From assembly GCF_043642205.1 (NCBI RefSeq), contig NZ_JBHZSG010000003.1, positions 139,695 to 203,694 of the forward strand: a stretch of DNA of 64,000 bases. The letters run 5' to 3'. Shown here piece by piece: positions 1-7,901 of this stretch. Below the pieces are notes generated by a model. The model ran no database searches. It was not told the origin of the DNA and saw only the letters and a program-made list of their open reading frames with translations. This DNA comes from Thalassotalea_A litorea. Lineage in GTDB: Bacteria > Pseudomonadota > Gammaproteobacteria > Enterobacterales > Alteromonadaceae. Numbering within the stretch: the stretch's first letter is position 1; every line of letters begins with the position of its first letter. Both the position numbers and the translations under genes were made by a program.

Positions 1-1164
1 GACCAAGTTGGCTAAATCAGATGCTGGCATAGTACCTAAGACACCAAGAATCACAAAACAGATAGCAAATTGGGTTAAGTTTAGCAGGTGCCATTTACTA
101 CGATAACGGATTGAACGCACGGTACCACGGTCAAACCACGGTAGAGCAAATAACATACCGATCGCAGCAAACATGCCGAGCATTCCAAGCAGCTTATCTG
201 GAATAACACGCAAAATGGTATAGAACGGACCGAAGTACCAAACCGGAACGATATGCTCAGGGGTTTTCAGGCCATTCGCCGGTTCAAAGTTCGGCGCTTC
301 GAGGAAGTAACCGCCGCCTTCTGGGGCGAAGAACATTACCCAGCAGAACAACAATAAGAAGCCAACGACGCCCATAATGTCTTTAACCGAGTAATACGGG
401 TGGAAAGGCACCGCATCAACGATGTCATACTTTTGAGTATAACTTTCGTGATATTTAAACGGGCTTTGCTCAGACTCTGGAACACTGCCTTTAGGCTTTT
501 TAATGTCCGTACCTTCCGGGTTATTCGACCCGACTTCGTGCAATGCCAGAATGTGAAGGAAGACCAGAACAACGAGCACTAACGGCAACGCAATAACGTG
601 CAATGCGAAGAAACGGTTTAAGGTAGCGCCTGAGATGACATAGTCACCACGGATCCAGGTCGTTAAATCTTCACCAATAACCGGAATTGCGCCAAACAGG
701 GAAATGATTACCTGTGCACCCCAGTAGGACATATTACCCCAAGGTAACAAGTAACCCATGAATGCTTCAGCCATAAGCACCAAGAAGATCAACATACCGA
801 AGATCCACAATAATTCACGTGGCTTTTGGTAAGAACCGTACATTAATCCACGGAACATGTGCAGGTATACGACGACAAAAAACGCCGACGCACCGGTAGA
901 ATGCATATAACGCAATAACCAACCGTAATCCACATCTCGCATGATGTATTCGACAGACGCAAATGCACCATCACCTGATGGCTCATAATTCATTGTTAAC
1001 CAGATGCCGGTCACGATCTGATTCACCAGCACCAACATGGCTAAAGAGCCAAAGAAGTACCAGAAATTGAAATTTTTAGGAGCCGGATACTGACCCACGT
1101 GTTTATTCCACGCTTCGGTAACCGGTAATCGCTTGTCTATCCAAGCCATAAAATTAGCAAACAT
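1..1164 (-). CDS. petB: Ubiquinol-cytochrome c reductase, cytochrome b subunit (partial, cut by window edge)
   Basis: Integral-membrane, di-heme subunit of the cytochrome bc1 complex, which oxidises quinol and pumps protons. I translated it from the reverse complement: it begins MFANFMAWIDKRLPV and stays open for 388 codons to the left window edge, so the C-terminus and stop lie outside. Visible hallmarks are a heme-ligand helix containing LLRYMHSTGAS, a second helix rich in histidines (RFFALHVIAL, then FLHILALHEVG), and the Q-site region IVPVWYFGPFY. Its ATG shares one base with the TAA of the Rieske gene just upstream, so the two are probably translationally coupled. The cytochrome c1 gene presumably follows outside the window. 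Confidence 0.95.
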   Translation of the reverse strand, partial: MFANFMAWIDKRLPVTEAWNKHVGQYPAPKNFNFWYFFGSLAMLVLVNQIVTGIWLTMNYEPSGDGAFASVEYIMRDVDYGWLLRYMHSTGASAFFVVVYLHMFRGLMYGSYQKPRELLWIFGMLIFLVLMAEAFMGYLLPWGNMSYWGAQVIISLFGAIPVIGEDLTTWIRGDYVISGATLNRFFALHVIALPLVLVVLVFLHILALHEVGSNNPEGTDIKKPKGSVPESEQSPFKYHESYTQKYDIVDAVPFHPYYSVKDIMGVVGFLLLFCWVMFFAPEGGGYFLEAPNFEPANGLKTPEHIVPVWYFGPFYTILRVIPDKLLGMLGMFAAIGMLFALPWFDRGTVRSIRYRSKWHLLNLTQFAICFVILGVLGTMPASDLANLV

Positions 1165-1754
1165 TATGCGTCTCCCTTACCAACACCAATAATTAGGGTG
1201 TTGTCATCTAAGAATGAATGCTCAGGAACCACAAGGTTTAATGGCGCTGGCACACCGGAGAATACCCGACCGGCCATATCAAACTTGGAGCCATGACATG
1301 GACAGAAGAAACCATAATCAACGCCTTCAACCTGTTCAGCGAAATCACCCTTCTTGTATGAAGGTGCACAACCTAAGTGGGTACAGACGCCTTCCGCAAC
1401 CAGATACTCTGGATTAATGGAGCGATACTGATTTTGCGCGTATTCTGGCTGCTGCGCTTCGTTAGATTGCGGATCACTTAGCTGATCTTCGTGACCACCA
1501 AGTGCATCGATCACGTCCTGGCCACGACGTACAATATAAACCGGCTTACCGCGGTAATTTGTACGTATCAACTGGCCAGTAGCAATTTTACTGATATTAA
1601 CTTCCACAGGGGCACCGGCGGCTTTTGCTTTCGCGCTCGGGTTCCAGGAAGCAATGAAAGGCACAGCTGCACCAACAACACCTGCTCCGCCTACTACCGA
1701 TGTAGCGACTGTCAGAAAGCGTCGACGGCCGTTATTCACGGGCGCATTGCTCAT
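1164..1754 (-). CDS. petA: Ubiquinol-cytochrome c reductase iron-sulfur (Rieske) subunit
   Basis: Rieske [2Fe-2S] protein of the bc1 complex, transferring electrons from quinol to cytochrome c1 on the periplasmic side. The 196-aa product has an N-terminal Tat-like motif (RRRFL, about residues 11-15) followed by a hydrophobic anchor. The two cluster-binding boxes are intact: CTHLGC at 124-129 and CPCHG at 151-155, giving two Cys and two His ligands plus the disulfide cysteines. It is the first gene of the petABC operon here. The cytochrome b gene overlaps its stop by one base. The length is normal for the family. Confidence 0.97.
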   Translation of the reverse strand: MSNAPVNNGRRRFLTVATSVVGGAGVVGAAVPFIASWNPSAKAKAAGAPVEVNISKIATGQLIRTNYRGKPVYIVRRGQDVIDALGGHEDQLSDPQSNEAQQPEYAQNQYRSINPEYLVAEGVCTHLGCAPSYKKGDFAEQVEGVDYGFFCPCHGSKFDMAGRVFSGVPAPLNLVVPEHSFLDDNTLIIGVGKGDA

Positions 1755-2196
1755 TCCATCTCTCCATTATTAACTAGACAATAAATTTTAAGTTTTTATT
1801 TCGTTCCCGTTTACCATGACTAACGCAACAAGAGCGCTTTCACAGTCATTCAGGGACTAAAAAATTTTGCCTATGATAATGAAATACCCGTTTTTTTACA
1901 AGGCAAAACAATTCTCAGAGGCGAGAAACACGAAAATAAAAAGCCGGGTTAATATCGATGTTATCCGTGTTTGGAAAACAAAAGTCGAACTTTTTACTCA
2001 ATGAAGTCAGCCGGCTCAGCTTTCCAAACGTAAATATCGACTAAGTTATCGATAAGATTCGTTTGCAAATGCCTTTAAAGTTTCGCCTTTACAAACAGTT
2101 AGAGGTTAGGTTATGCATAGAGGTGGCTAGTGGACAAGATTGAAATTGATTGGTATCAAGGTGCATTGCATTTCAACAAAGGTAAATTTTAGACAT
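1755..2196. other. Non-coding leader region upstream of petABC
   Basis: This stretch of about 440 bases separates petA from the rpsI terminator and has no credible ORF. It should hold the petABC promoter on the minus strand. A 9-bp inverted repeat (GTTTGGAAA at 1969-1977, TTTCCAAAC at 2021-2029) flanks a 43-base loop with a small AGCCGGCT palindrome. An AATATCGA direct repeat lies at 1951-1958 and near 2033-2040. I could not assign a function; a structured 5' leader or regulator sites are possible. Confidence 0.4.
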
Positions 2197-2225
2197 AAAA
2201 AAAGCCGGTAATAACCGGCTTTTTT
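2197..2225 (-). terminator. Rho-independent terminator after rplM-rpsI
   Basis: A GC-rich stem AGCCGG/CCGGCT with a 5-base loop is flanked by an A-run on one side and a T-run on the other. It could therefore act in both directions. It lies just downstream of the rpsI stop on the minus strand. Confidence 0.85.
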
Positions 2226-2240
2226 GAGTACGTAGTAAAA

Positions 2241-2633
2241 TTAACGTTTTGAGAATTGTGGACGTTTACGCGCTTTGTGTAAACCAACTTTCTTACGTTC
2301 AACTTTACGAGCATCACGAGTAACGAAACCAGCTTTACGTAGGTCGCTACGTAACGTTTCGTCAAACTGCATAAGTGCACGAGTGATACCGTGACGGATA
2401 GCACCGGCTTGACCAGAGATACCACCACCAACAACAGTGATGTTTAGGTCAAACTTTTCAATCATGTCAACTAGCTCAAGTGGCTGACGAACAACCATGC
2501 GAGCCGTTTCACGACCAAAATACTCAGAGATATCTTTCTTGTTAATAGTGATGGTACCGTTACCAGCTTTCAAGAACACACGAGCAGTAGAGCTCTTGCG
2601 ACGACCAGTACCGTAATATTGATTATCAGCCAT
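2241..2633 (-). CDS. rpsI: 30S ribosomal protein S9
   Basis: Small-subunit ribosomal protein whose C-terminal tail contacts P-site tRNA. The 130-aa product starts MADNQYYGTGRRKSS and ends with the typical basic tail KARKRPQFSKR, where the terminal Lys-Arg is the tRNA-contacting end. The GGGISGQAGAIRHGI loop near residues 68-82 is characteristic. It is the second gene of the rplM-rpsI operon, 3 bases after rplM, and is followed by a strong terminator. Full length with no anomalies. Confidence 0.99.
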   Translation of the reverse strand: MADNQYYGTGRRKSSTARVFLKAGNGTITINKKDISEYFGRETARMVVRQPLELVDMIEKFDLNITVVGGGISGQAGAIRHGITRALMQFDETLRSDLRKAGFVTRDARKVERKKVGLHKARKRPQFSKR

Positions 2634-2636
2634 TGC

Positions 2637-3065
2637 TTAAAGCTCCAAAACTTTAGGTTGTTGTGCCGCATGCTTGTGCTCAGGACCAGCATACACTTTT
2701 AATTTACGATACATGTCACGACCTAGAGGGCCTTTAGGTAACATGCCTTTTACTGCAAACTCAATTGCACGCTCAGGCGCTTTCTCGATTAGCTTTTCAA
2801 AGCTAATTTGTTTTAAACCGCCCGGGAATTCAGTGTGCGAGTAGTAAATTTTACCTTTCGCTTTGTTACCAGTAACGTGTACTTTCTCAGCGTTAACAAC
2901 AACGATGTAATCGCCAGTGTCAGCGTGAGGAGTATATTCTGGCTTGTGCTTACCACGTAAACGACGAGCAATCTCAGTAGCGATACGACCTAAAGTTTTA
3001 CCTTCAGCGTCCACTACAAACCATTCGCGTTGAACGCTTTCTGGCTTAGCTACAAAAGTTTTCAT
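2637..3065 (-). CDS. rplM: 50S ribosomal protein L13
   Basis: Large-subunit ribosomal protein, an early assembly component. The 142-aa product has the family hallmarks VDAEGKTLGRIATEIARRLRG near the N-terminus, GDYIVVVNAEKV in the middle, and the GMLPKGPLGR motif near residues 107-116. It is first in the rplM-rpsI operon. In Enterobacteria L13 represses its own mRNA through the 5' leader; the leader here (about 135 bases) contains hairpins that could serve the same role (inference). Confidence 0.99.
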   Translation of the reverse strand: MKTFVAKPESVQREWFVVDAEGKTLGRIATEIARRLRGKHKPEYTPHADTGDYIVVVNAEKVHVTGNKAKGKIYYSHTEFPGGLKQISFEKLIEKAPERAIEFAVKGMLPKGPLGRDMYRKLKVYAGPEHKHAAQQPKVLEL

Positions 3066-3206
3066 TAAAAAAACCCATTAATTAAAAAGTTACATTAAAT
3101 GGCAGAAAATTATCTACCGGTTAATAAAGACTTCGCTATTACCCCTTCGAGTATCGAGTCTGATGCCTGAAAACAGGCGTTGTAACGTTGGGAGGCGCGA
3201 ATTATA
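3066..3206 (-). promoter_or_regulatory. rplM promoter and structured 5' leader
   Basis: On the minus strand a perfect TATAAT -10 element lies at 3201-3206 with only a weak -35 upstream. Downstream, the leader can form a hairpin GCCTG-TTTT-CAGGC and a larger imperfect one between a GACTCG segment and CGAAGTC. This layout fits an autoregulated L13 operon leader, which is an inference from the known behaviour of the operon. Confidence 0.5.
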
Positions 3207-3321
3207 GTGAAATTTGAGAAAAAGATCACGTATAAATTTCAATCAAAGCTAAAAAACTTAAAATGTGAGGAAATAAGCTTCGCTGCTGGGGGGTGGAAGT
3301 CAAGTGCTTTACTCCACCTTA

Positions 3322-4443
3322 TTAAGGGATATGTTCCGCCGCTAGATAATCTACAGACTGCATTTCCTGTAATCGGCTGAGGCAACGTTTAAACTCAAAG
3401 GCTAACGTGCCTTCACCATACAAATCGTCCATTGCGGCTTGCGCCGAAATAATCAGTTTGACTTTACGTTCATAAAATTCATCCACTAAGGCAATAAAGC
3501 GACGGGCTGCATCATCATTTGCCTGGCCCATGATCTTAACATCCGCCAGTATTACGGTGTGATATAAGCGCGAAATCTCCATGTAATCGGTTTGACTGCG
3601 AGCAGTTTCGCATAATTCATGAAAATCAAAATAGACGATACCATCGGCTTCTCTGATCGTGGTTAGCTGACGATTGTTGATCTCGATAACCTTACCTTGC
3701 TCCCCTTGCTCCGGGGCGAGCTGGGTAAAATATTGCTGCAGATTTCGGGCCGCAGTAGTATCTATTGGGTAATGGTATAAGTTCGCTTGTTGCAATGTTC
3801 GCAAGCGATAATCGACACCACTATCAACATTGACCACTTCTGTATGTTCGTTAATTAATTTAATCGCTGGCAGAAAACGAGCTCGTTGTAAGCCATTACG
3901 ATAAAGATCATCAGGAATAATATTTGAAGTTGCCACTAAGGTTACGTTGTTGGCAAACAGGTATTCAAACAAGGTGCCTAGGATCATTGCGTCGGTAATA
4001 TCGGAAACGAAAAACTCGTCAAAGCAAATTATCCGAGTTTCTGATGCAAACTTATCGGCAATAATTTTTAACGGCTCGGCCTGACCAGACAAGGCTTTCA
4101 TTTCCTGATGTACGCGGTGCATAAACCGATGAAAATGAACACGCATTTTGTCGTCAAAAGGCAGACAATCGTAGAAAGTGTCGACCAAATAGGTTTTACC
4201 ACGACCAACGCCGCCCCAGAAATACAAGCCTTTTACCGGTGACGTCTTATCTTTGCTGTAAACTTTTTTCCAGCCCGACCAGACTTTTTTAAAGCCACTA
4301 ACGGCGACAGGTTGCACCATCAAGTCGTCATATAGACGCTGCAAATGCTTAATGGCATTCTCCTGTGCAGCATCGAAGCTAAAATCGTCTCGTTGCAAAT
4401 CCTGTTGGTATTTTTGTATCGGTGTAAGCTGAAGCATAATCAT
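3322..4443 (-). CDS. zapE: Cell division protein ZapE (AFG1-family ATPase)
   Basis: Cytoplasmic P-loop ATPase of the AFG1/ZapE family that acts on FtsZ rings in E. coli late in division. The 373-aa product has a Walker A motif GGVGRGKT at 77-84 and a Walker B IICFDEFFV near 142-150, followed by an ATSN sensor-1 segment. It starts MIMLQL, and the third residue is an alternative start. It sits upstream of rplM on the same strand and divergent from zapG, the same arrangement as in E. coli, which supports orthology. Length is normal. Confidence 0.95.
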   Translation of the reverse strand: MIMLQLTPIQKYQQDLQRDDFSFDAAQENAIKHLQRLYDDLMVQPVAVSGFKKVWSGWKKVYSKDKTSPVKGLYFWGGVGRGKTYLVDTFYDCLPFDDKMRVHFHRFMHRVHQEMKALSGQAEPLKIIADKFASETRIICFDEFFVSDITDAMILGTLFEYLFANNVTLVATSNIIPDDLYRNGLQRARFLPAIKLINEHTEVVNVDSGVDYRLRTLQQANLYHYPIDTTAARNLQQYFTQLAPEQGEQGKVIEINNRQLTTIREADGIVYFDFHELCETARSQTDYMEISRLYHTVILADVKIMGQANDDAARRFIALVDEFYERKVKLIISAQAAMDDLYGEGTLAFEFKRCLSRLQEMQSVDYLAAEHIP

Positions 4444-4661
4444 CTGCAGGGCTGGTTTTACCAGCCGTGTTTGCTAAATAAGTTAATGTACTGAACGCAA
4501 TTTGCGGCTATTATAAAAGAATATAAGAACAAGTGGCACTGTTGTTTTCATACCAACCTTTTGAACCTTAGCTTTGTGTAACAATGTGGATGGGTTTGCG
4601 AAAAAACGTTTGGTATTGCCAGCAACGCCCACCACTCATATCGCAATTATAAGGGTAAAAT

Positions 4662-5078
4662 ATGGATATCATTATTTCGCTAAGTATCTTTGTCGCAGGT
4701 TTAGTTATCGGTGTTATCGCAACGCGATTAATGTCTAGTGCCAGTCAGGAAAATCAACGTTTAGAGAAAGAAGTCGAAGAAAGTCGCTCTTCATTAGAGT
4801 CCTATCAACAGGATGTCGCGGTGCACCTGAAAAGTTCCATGGAGTTGCTGGGGCAAATGAATGAAGCCTGTACCAAAGCGATGTTACAAATGGAAAAAAG
4901 TACTGATTTATTAAATAAAGTCAATCAGGAAACAAACGGTATGCCTTTCTTCAGCGCCGAAACAGAAGCTGAACTTAAAGCGGTTGCCAGTATGCAACGT
5001 CGTAAAAAGAAAGTGGCAAATCTTACCGAAGCCCCGCGTGATTATTCAGCGGATCCTAGCGGTCTATTTGACAAATAA
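4662..5078 (+). CDS. zapG: DUF1043 inner-membrane protein ZapG/YhcB
   Basis: Small membrane-anchored coiled-coil protein linked in E. coli to the coordination of division and envelope growth. The 138-aa product has one N-terminal transmembrane helix (about residues 3-24), then a long charged helical region and a low-complexity basic C-terminal stretch (QRRKKKV). It is divergent from zapE and upstream of degQ, matching the E. coli neighbourhood. Molecular function is not firmly established in the family. Confidence 0.9.
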   Translation: MDIIISLSIFVAGLVIGVIATRLMSSASQENQRLEKEVEESRSSLESYQQDVAVHLKSSMELLGQMNEACTKAMLQMEKSTDLLNKVNQETNGMPFFSAETEAELKAVASMQRRKKKVANLTEAPRDYSADPSGLFDK

Positions 5079-5101
5079 AAACAATTCGTTACATTTAGGT
5101 T

Positions 5102-5129
5102 CGGCTCAAATTTGAACTTTAAACTGAGC
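5102..5129. terminator. Possible weak hairpin downstream of zapG
   Basis: GGCTCA and TGAGCC form a 6-bp stem around an AT-rich loop just after zapG. There is no strong T-run, so termination is uncertain. The same segment could also carry promoter elements for degQ. Confidence 0.3.
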
Positions 5130-5265
5130 CATGAGTCTTTAAATCCATGGGGCAACTAATTCCCATGTATTTTACTAATAAATAATAATGAGCGTTTGGA
5201 ATTCAGGTTCGAATTCCTGCGCTGTTGTTGCAATTTTTGCAGTGAATTTTGGAGTCTCTTAACCT

Positions 5266-6618
5266 ATGAAAAAATTCTTGTCTATAACTTCGATGGCACT
5301 TGTTGTTGGCACGTTGTCGTTATCAAGTCCCGTGAGTGTAGCAGCCCTGCCACAATTTTTTGAAGATGAACCTATGCCTAGCCTGGCGCCTATGTTGGAA
5401 GAAACAACACCGGCGGTAGTCAGTATATCCGTTGCCGGTACGCAGGAGGTTCAGCAGCAGATTCCCGATGCTTTTAAATTCTTTTTCGGTCAACGCCGCG
5501 GACAGCAACCGCAGGAGCGACCATTTCGGGGGCTTGGCTCAGGTGTGATCATTGATGCTAAAAAAGGCTATATCGTAACCAACAATCATGTCGTCGAAGA
5601 AGCCGATGAAATCCAGGTGAACTTGAAAGATGGTCGCCAATTTGAAGCAAAAAAAATCGGCAGTGATGCGGCCAGTGATATTGCATTGTTGCAGATAAAA
5701 GCCGAAAACCTGATCGAGATTAAGCTTGCAGATTCCGATGACCTTCGGGTGGGTGATTTTGCCGTAGCTATTGGCAGTCCGTTTGGCCTGGGTCAGACCG
5801 TAACCTCAGGTATCGTTTCGGCACTCGGGCGTAGTGGCTTAAACATCGAAAACTTTGAAGATTTTATCCAAACCGATGCCGCAATAAATTCCGGAAACTC
5901 CGGTGGTGCTCTGGTAAACCTAAAAGGTGAACTAATCGGTATTAACACCGCGATATTAGGACCTAATGGCGGAAACGTCGGCATTGGTTTTGCCATTCCG
6001 TCGAATATGATGCGCAACCTGACCAATCAGATTATTGAGTTTGGTGAAGTGCGCCGGGGTGTACTTGGCGTTACAGGAAACAGCATCAATGCCGAATTAG
6101 CCAAAGCTATGGATTTGGATACCAATCAAGGTGGCTTTATTAGCCAGGTTGCCCCAGATTCCGCAGCAGAAAAAGCAGGCATCAAAGCCGGTGACATTGT
6201 TATCGCAGTTAATGGTAAAAAAGTGAAAACCTTTAACGAACTGCGCGGCAAAATAGGCTCTATCGGTGCTGGCAAAGAAGTTGAACTTACGATCCTGCGT
6301 GATGGCCGCAAGAAAGACGTTACGGCCAAACTCAAACCCGCAGCTGACGCCAACATTGCCGCGGCAACGATGCACCCAATGTTACAAGGCGCGCAATTTA
6401 GCAGCGCAGACAACAATCAGGGTGTTAAGGTTACAGAGTTAGCGGCCAATTCGCCTGCCCAGGCCGTAGGTTTGAAAAAAGGCGATACCATCATTGGTGT
6501 CAATCGTAAAAAAGTAAACAATCTGGCGCAATTGCGAAGTGCCCTTGAAGGTGTAAATGGGGTCGTCGCTCTAAATATTGTGCGCGGCAATAACGAGCTG
6601 TATTTAATGATACGCTAA
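5266..6618 (+). CDS. degQ: Periplasmic serine endoprotease DegP/DegQ (HtrA family)
   Basis: Trypsin-like periplasmic protease-chaperone that degrades misfolded envelope proteins. The 450-aa product has a signal peptide (cleavage expected after SVAA, near residue 27). The catalytic triad is intact: His108 in TNNHVVEEAD, Asp138 in ASDIALL, and Ser212 in NSGNSGGALVN. Two PDZ domains follow (roughly 260-355 and 375-450), which separates it from single-PDZ DegS. It lies immediately upstream of degS, as in many gamma-proteobacteria. Gene order favours degQ over degP, but the two paralogues are hard to separate without a tree. Confidence 0.93.
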   Translation: MKKFLSITSMALVVGTLSLSSPVSVAALPQFFEDEPMPSLAPMLEETTPAVVSISVAGTQEVQQQIPDAFKFFFGQRRGQQPQERPFRGLGSGVIIDAKKGYIVTNNHVVEEADEIQVNLKDGRQFEAKKIGSDAASDIALLQIKAENLIEIKLADSDDLRVGDFAVAIGSPFGLGQTVTSGIVSALGRSGLNIENFEDFIQTDAAINSGNSGGALVNLKGELIGINTAILGPNGGNVGIGFAIPSNMMRNLTNQIIEFGEVRRGVLGVTGNSINAELAKAMDLDTNQGGFISQVAPDSAAEKAGIKAGDIVIAVNGKKVKTFNELRGKIGSIGAGKEVELTILRDGRKKDVTAKLKPAADANIAAATMHPMLQGAQFSSADNNQGVKVTELAANSPAQAVGLKKGDTIIGVNRKKVNNLAQLRSALEGVNGVVALNIVRGNNELYLMIR

Positions 6619-6642
6619 GCATTTACTAATGTTCGAAGGTAT

Positions 6643-6676
6643 AAGGCTGCCCAAGTGATCTGCTTGGGTAGCCTTT
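6643..6676 (+). terminator. Rho-independent terminator after degQ
   Basis: The arms AAGGCTGCCCAAG and CTTGGGTAGCCTT pair with one internal mismatch around a 7-base loop. A short T-rich tract follows. It separates degQ from degS. Confidence 0.65.
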
Positions 6677-6756
6677 GACTTGCACAGCAGCACTACTATC
6701 CCCGAAAAATAAATGCTACTCTTTAGCGTATATCGATAACAACTCTCTGAAATCTT

Positions 6757-7818
6757 TTGAAAATAGTACCTGTTCTCACTTACATACTGCGTGCTACCAG
6801 TTATGGTTTGCTAACCGCTGTGGTGCTCTTAATTCTGGTACCCGAACTGCGCTCTGATTCGTCTTCATCGTTCAATATATTTAAACCCGTTAATGAAAAG
6901 CCAAAACCGGTTTCCTATGCAAATGCGGTTGCTAAAGCGGCGCCAGCCGTTGTCAATATTTATAGCGAAAGTATCGAAACGAATCCCAGATATCGTAGTC
7001 GTTCTTTGCAACGAATTAAACTAGGCTCTGGAGTGATCATGGATAGTCGAGGTTACATTTTGACTAACTATCATGTGGTACTCAATGCGGATTTGATCAC
7101 TGTCGTATTGCAAAATCAAACCGAACTCACTGCAGAAGTTATCGGTAGCGACGAGCTTACCGATTTAGCCGTATTAAAAGTACAGGCAAATAACTTACCA
7201 GTAATCCCGATGGATGACACCTTAACGCCTTTTGTCGGTGACGTGGTGTTGGCCATTGGCAATCCGTTAAACCTTGGGCAAACCATTACTCAAGGCATTA
7301 TTTCAGCTACCGGCCGCAGTGGACTCAGCAGCACCAGTTATCGCGAATTTTTGCAGATGGATGCCGCTATCAACGATGGTAATTCTGGTGGTGCGCTGGT
7401 TAACTCTAATGGTGACCTGGTCGGTATCACGACTGCTCAGTTCAAACGACTGAACCCGCAGATTAATATTCAGGGGATATTTTTTGCGATCCCCTACAAA
7501 CTGGCGAAGAAAGTCATGTTGGAGCTAATCAGCAATGGCCGAGTCGTTCGTGGATGGTTAGGGATCAGCTCACAACGTTATAACTGGCAGTTAAAAGGAT
7601 TTGTTGTCGATGACATTACTCCGGGCAGCCCTGCCCAGTTAGCCGGCCTGCAAAAAGACGATGTGGTATACAAAATCGATGGGACTGCTATCGTCAGTAT
7701 TAATCAGGCCCTGGATATCGTTGCAGAAACCAGACCGGGCACTGTGCTTAACTTTTCGGTTATCCGAAACAAAAAGGCCATCGAAGTTCCGGTAACAATT
7801 GTTGAACTGAATCGTTGA
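6757..7818 (+). CDS. degS: Site-1 protease DegS, sigma-E stress-response sensor
   Basis: Inner-membrane-anchored HtrA protease that senses unfolded outer-membrane proteins and makes the first cut in RseA to free sigma-E. The 353-aa product has an N-terminal membrane anchor (about residues 12-30), catalytic His106 (TNYHVV), Asp136 (LTDLAVL) and Ser210 (NDGNSGGALVN), and a single C-terminal PDZ domain. The start appears to be TTG at 6757: an in-frame stop lies just upstream, and later starts would remove part of the anchor. It follows degQ after a terminator, so it is probably transcribed separately. Confidence 0.94.
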   Translation: MKIVPVLTYILRATSYGLLTAVVLLILVPELRSDSSSSFNIFKPVNEKPKPVSYANAVAKAAPAVVNIYSESIETNPRYRSRSLQRIKLGSGVIMDSRGYILTNYHVVLNADLITVVLQNQTELTAEVIGSDELTDLAVLKVQANNLPVIPMDDTLTPFVGDVVLAIGNPLNLGQTITQGIISATGRSGLSSTSYREFLQMDAAINDGNSGGALVNSNGDLVGITTAQFKRLNPQINIQGIFFAIPYKLAKKVMLELISNGRVVRGWLGISSQRYNWQLKGFVVDDITPGSPAQLAGLQKDDVVYKIDGTAIVSINQALDIVAETRPGTVLNFSVIRNKKAIEVPVTIVELNR

Positions 7819-7847
7819 GTTGGATCATTATTATGCTAGGCAAGATC

Positions 7848-7880
7848 AAAAAAGGCGTATTCTATAAGAATACGCCTTTT
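7848..7880. terminator. Bidirectional terminator between degS and murA
   Basis: A perfect stem AAAAGGCGTATTC/GAATACGCCTTTT with a 5-base loop lies between the convergent degS (+) and murA (-). A- and T-runs flank it on both sides, so it can serve both genes. Confidence 0.9.
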
Positions 7881-7901
7881 GTTTAGGGGTCACGTATACG
7901 A

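Noticed and set aside
2637..3065. Possible frameshifts or broken genes among the ribosomal and core genes
   Set aside because: All core genes checked have normal lengths and intact key motifs; no pseudogene was found.
5112..5140. A sigma-E-like promoter (GAACTT with TCTTT 16 bases downstream) before degQ
   Set aside because: The -35 is close to consensus but the -10 does not fit the TCnnA pattern; too weak to list as a feature.
5195..5225. A tRNA T-arm-like segment (GGTTCGAATTCC) upstream of degQ
   Set aside because: It is part of a short GGAATTC/GAATTCC inverted repeat. There is no acceptor stem, anticodon arm or CCA, so a tRNA or a tRNA remnant is not supported.
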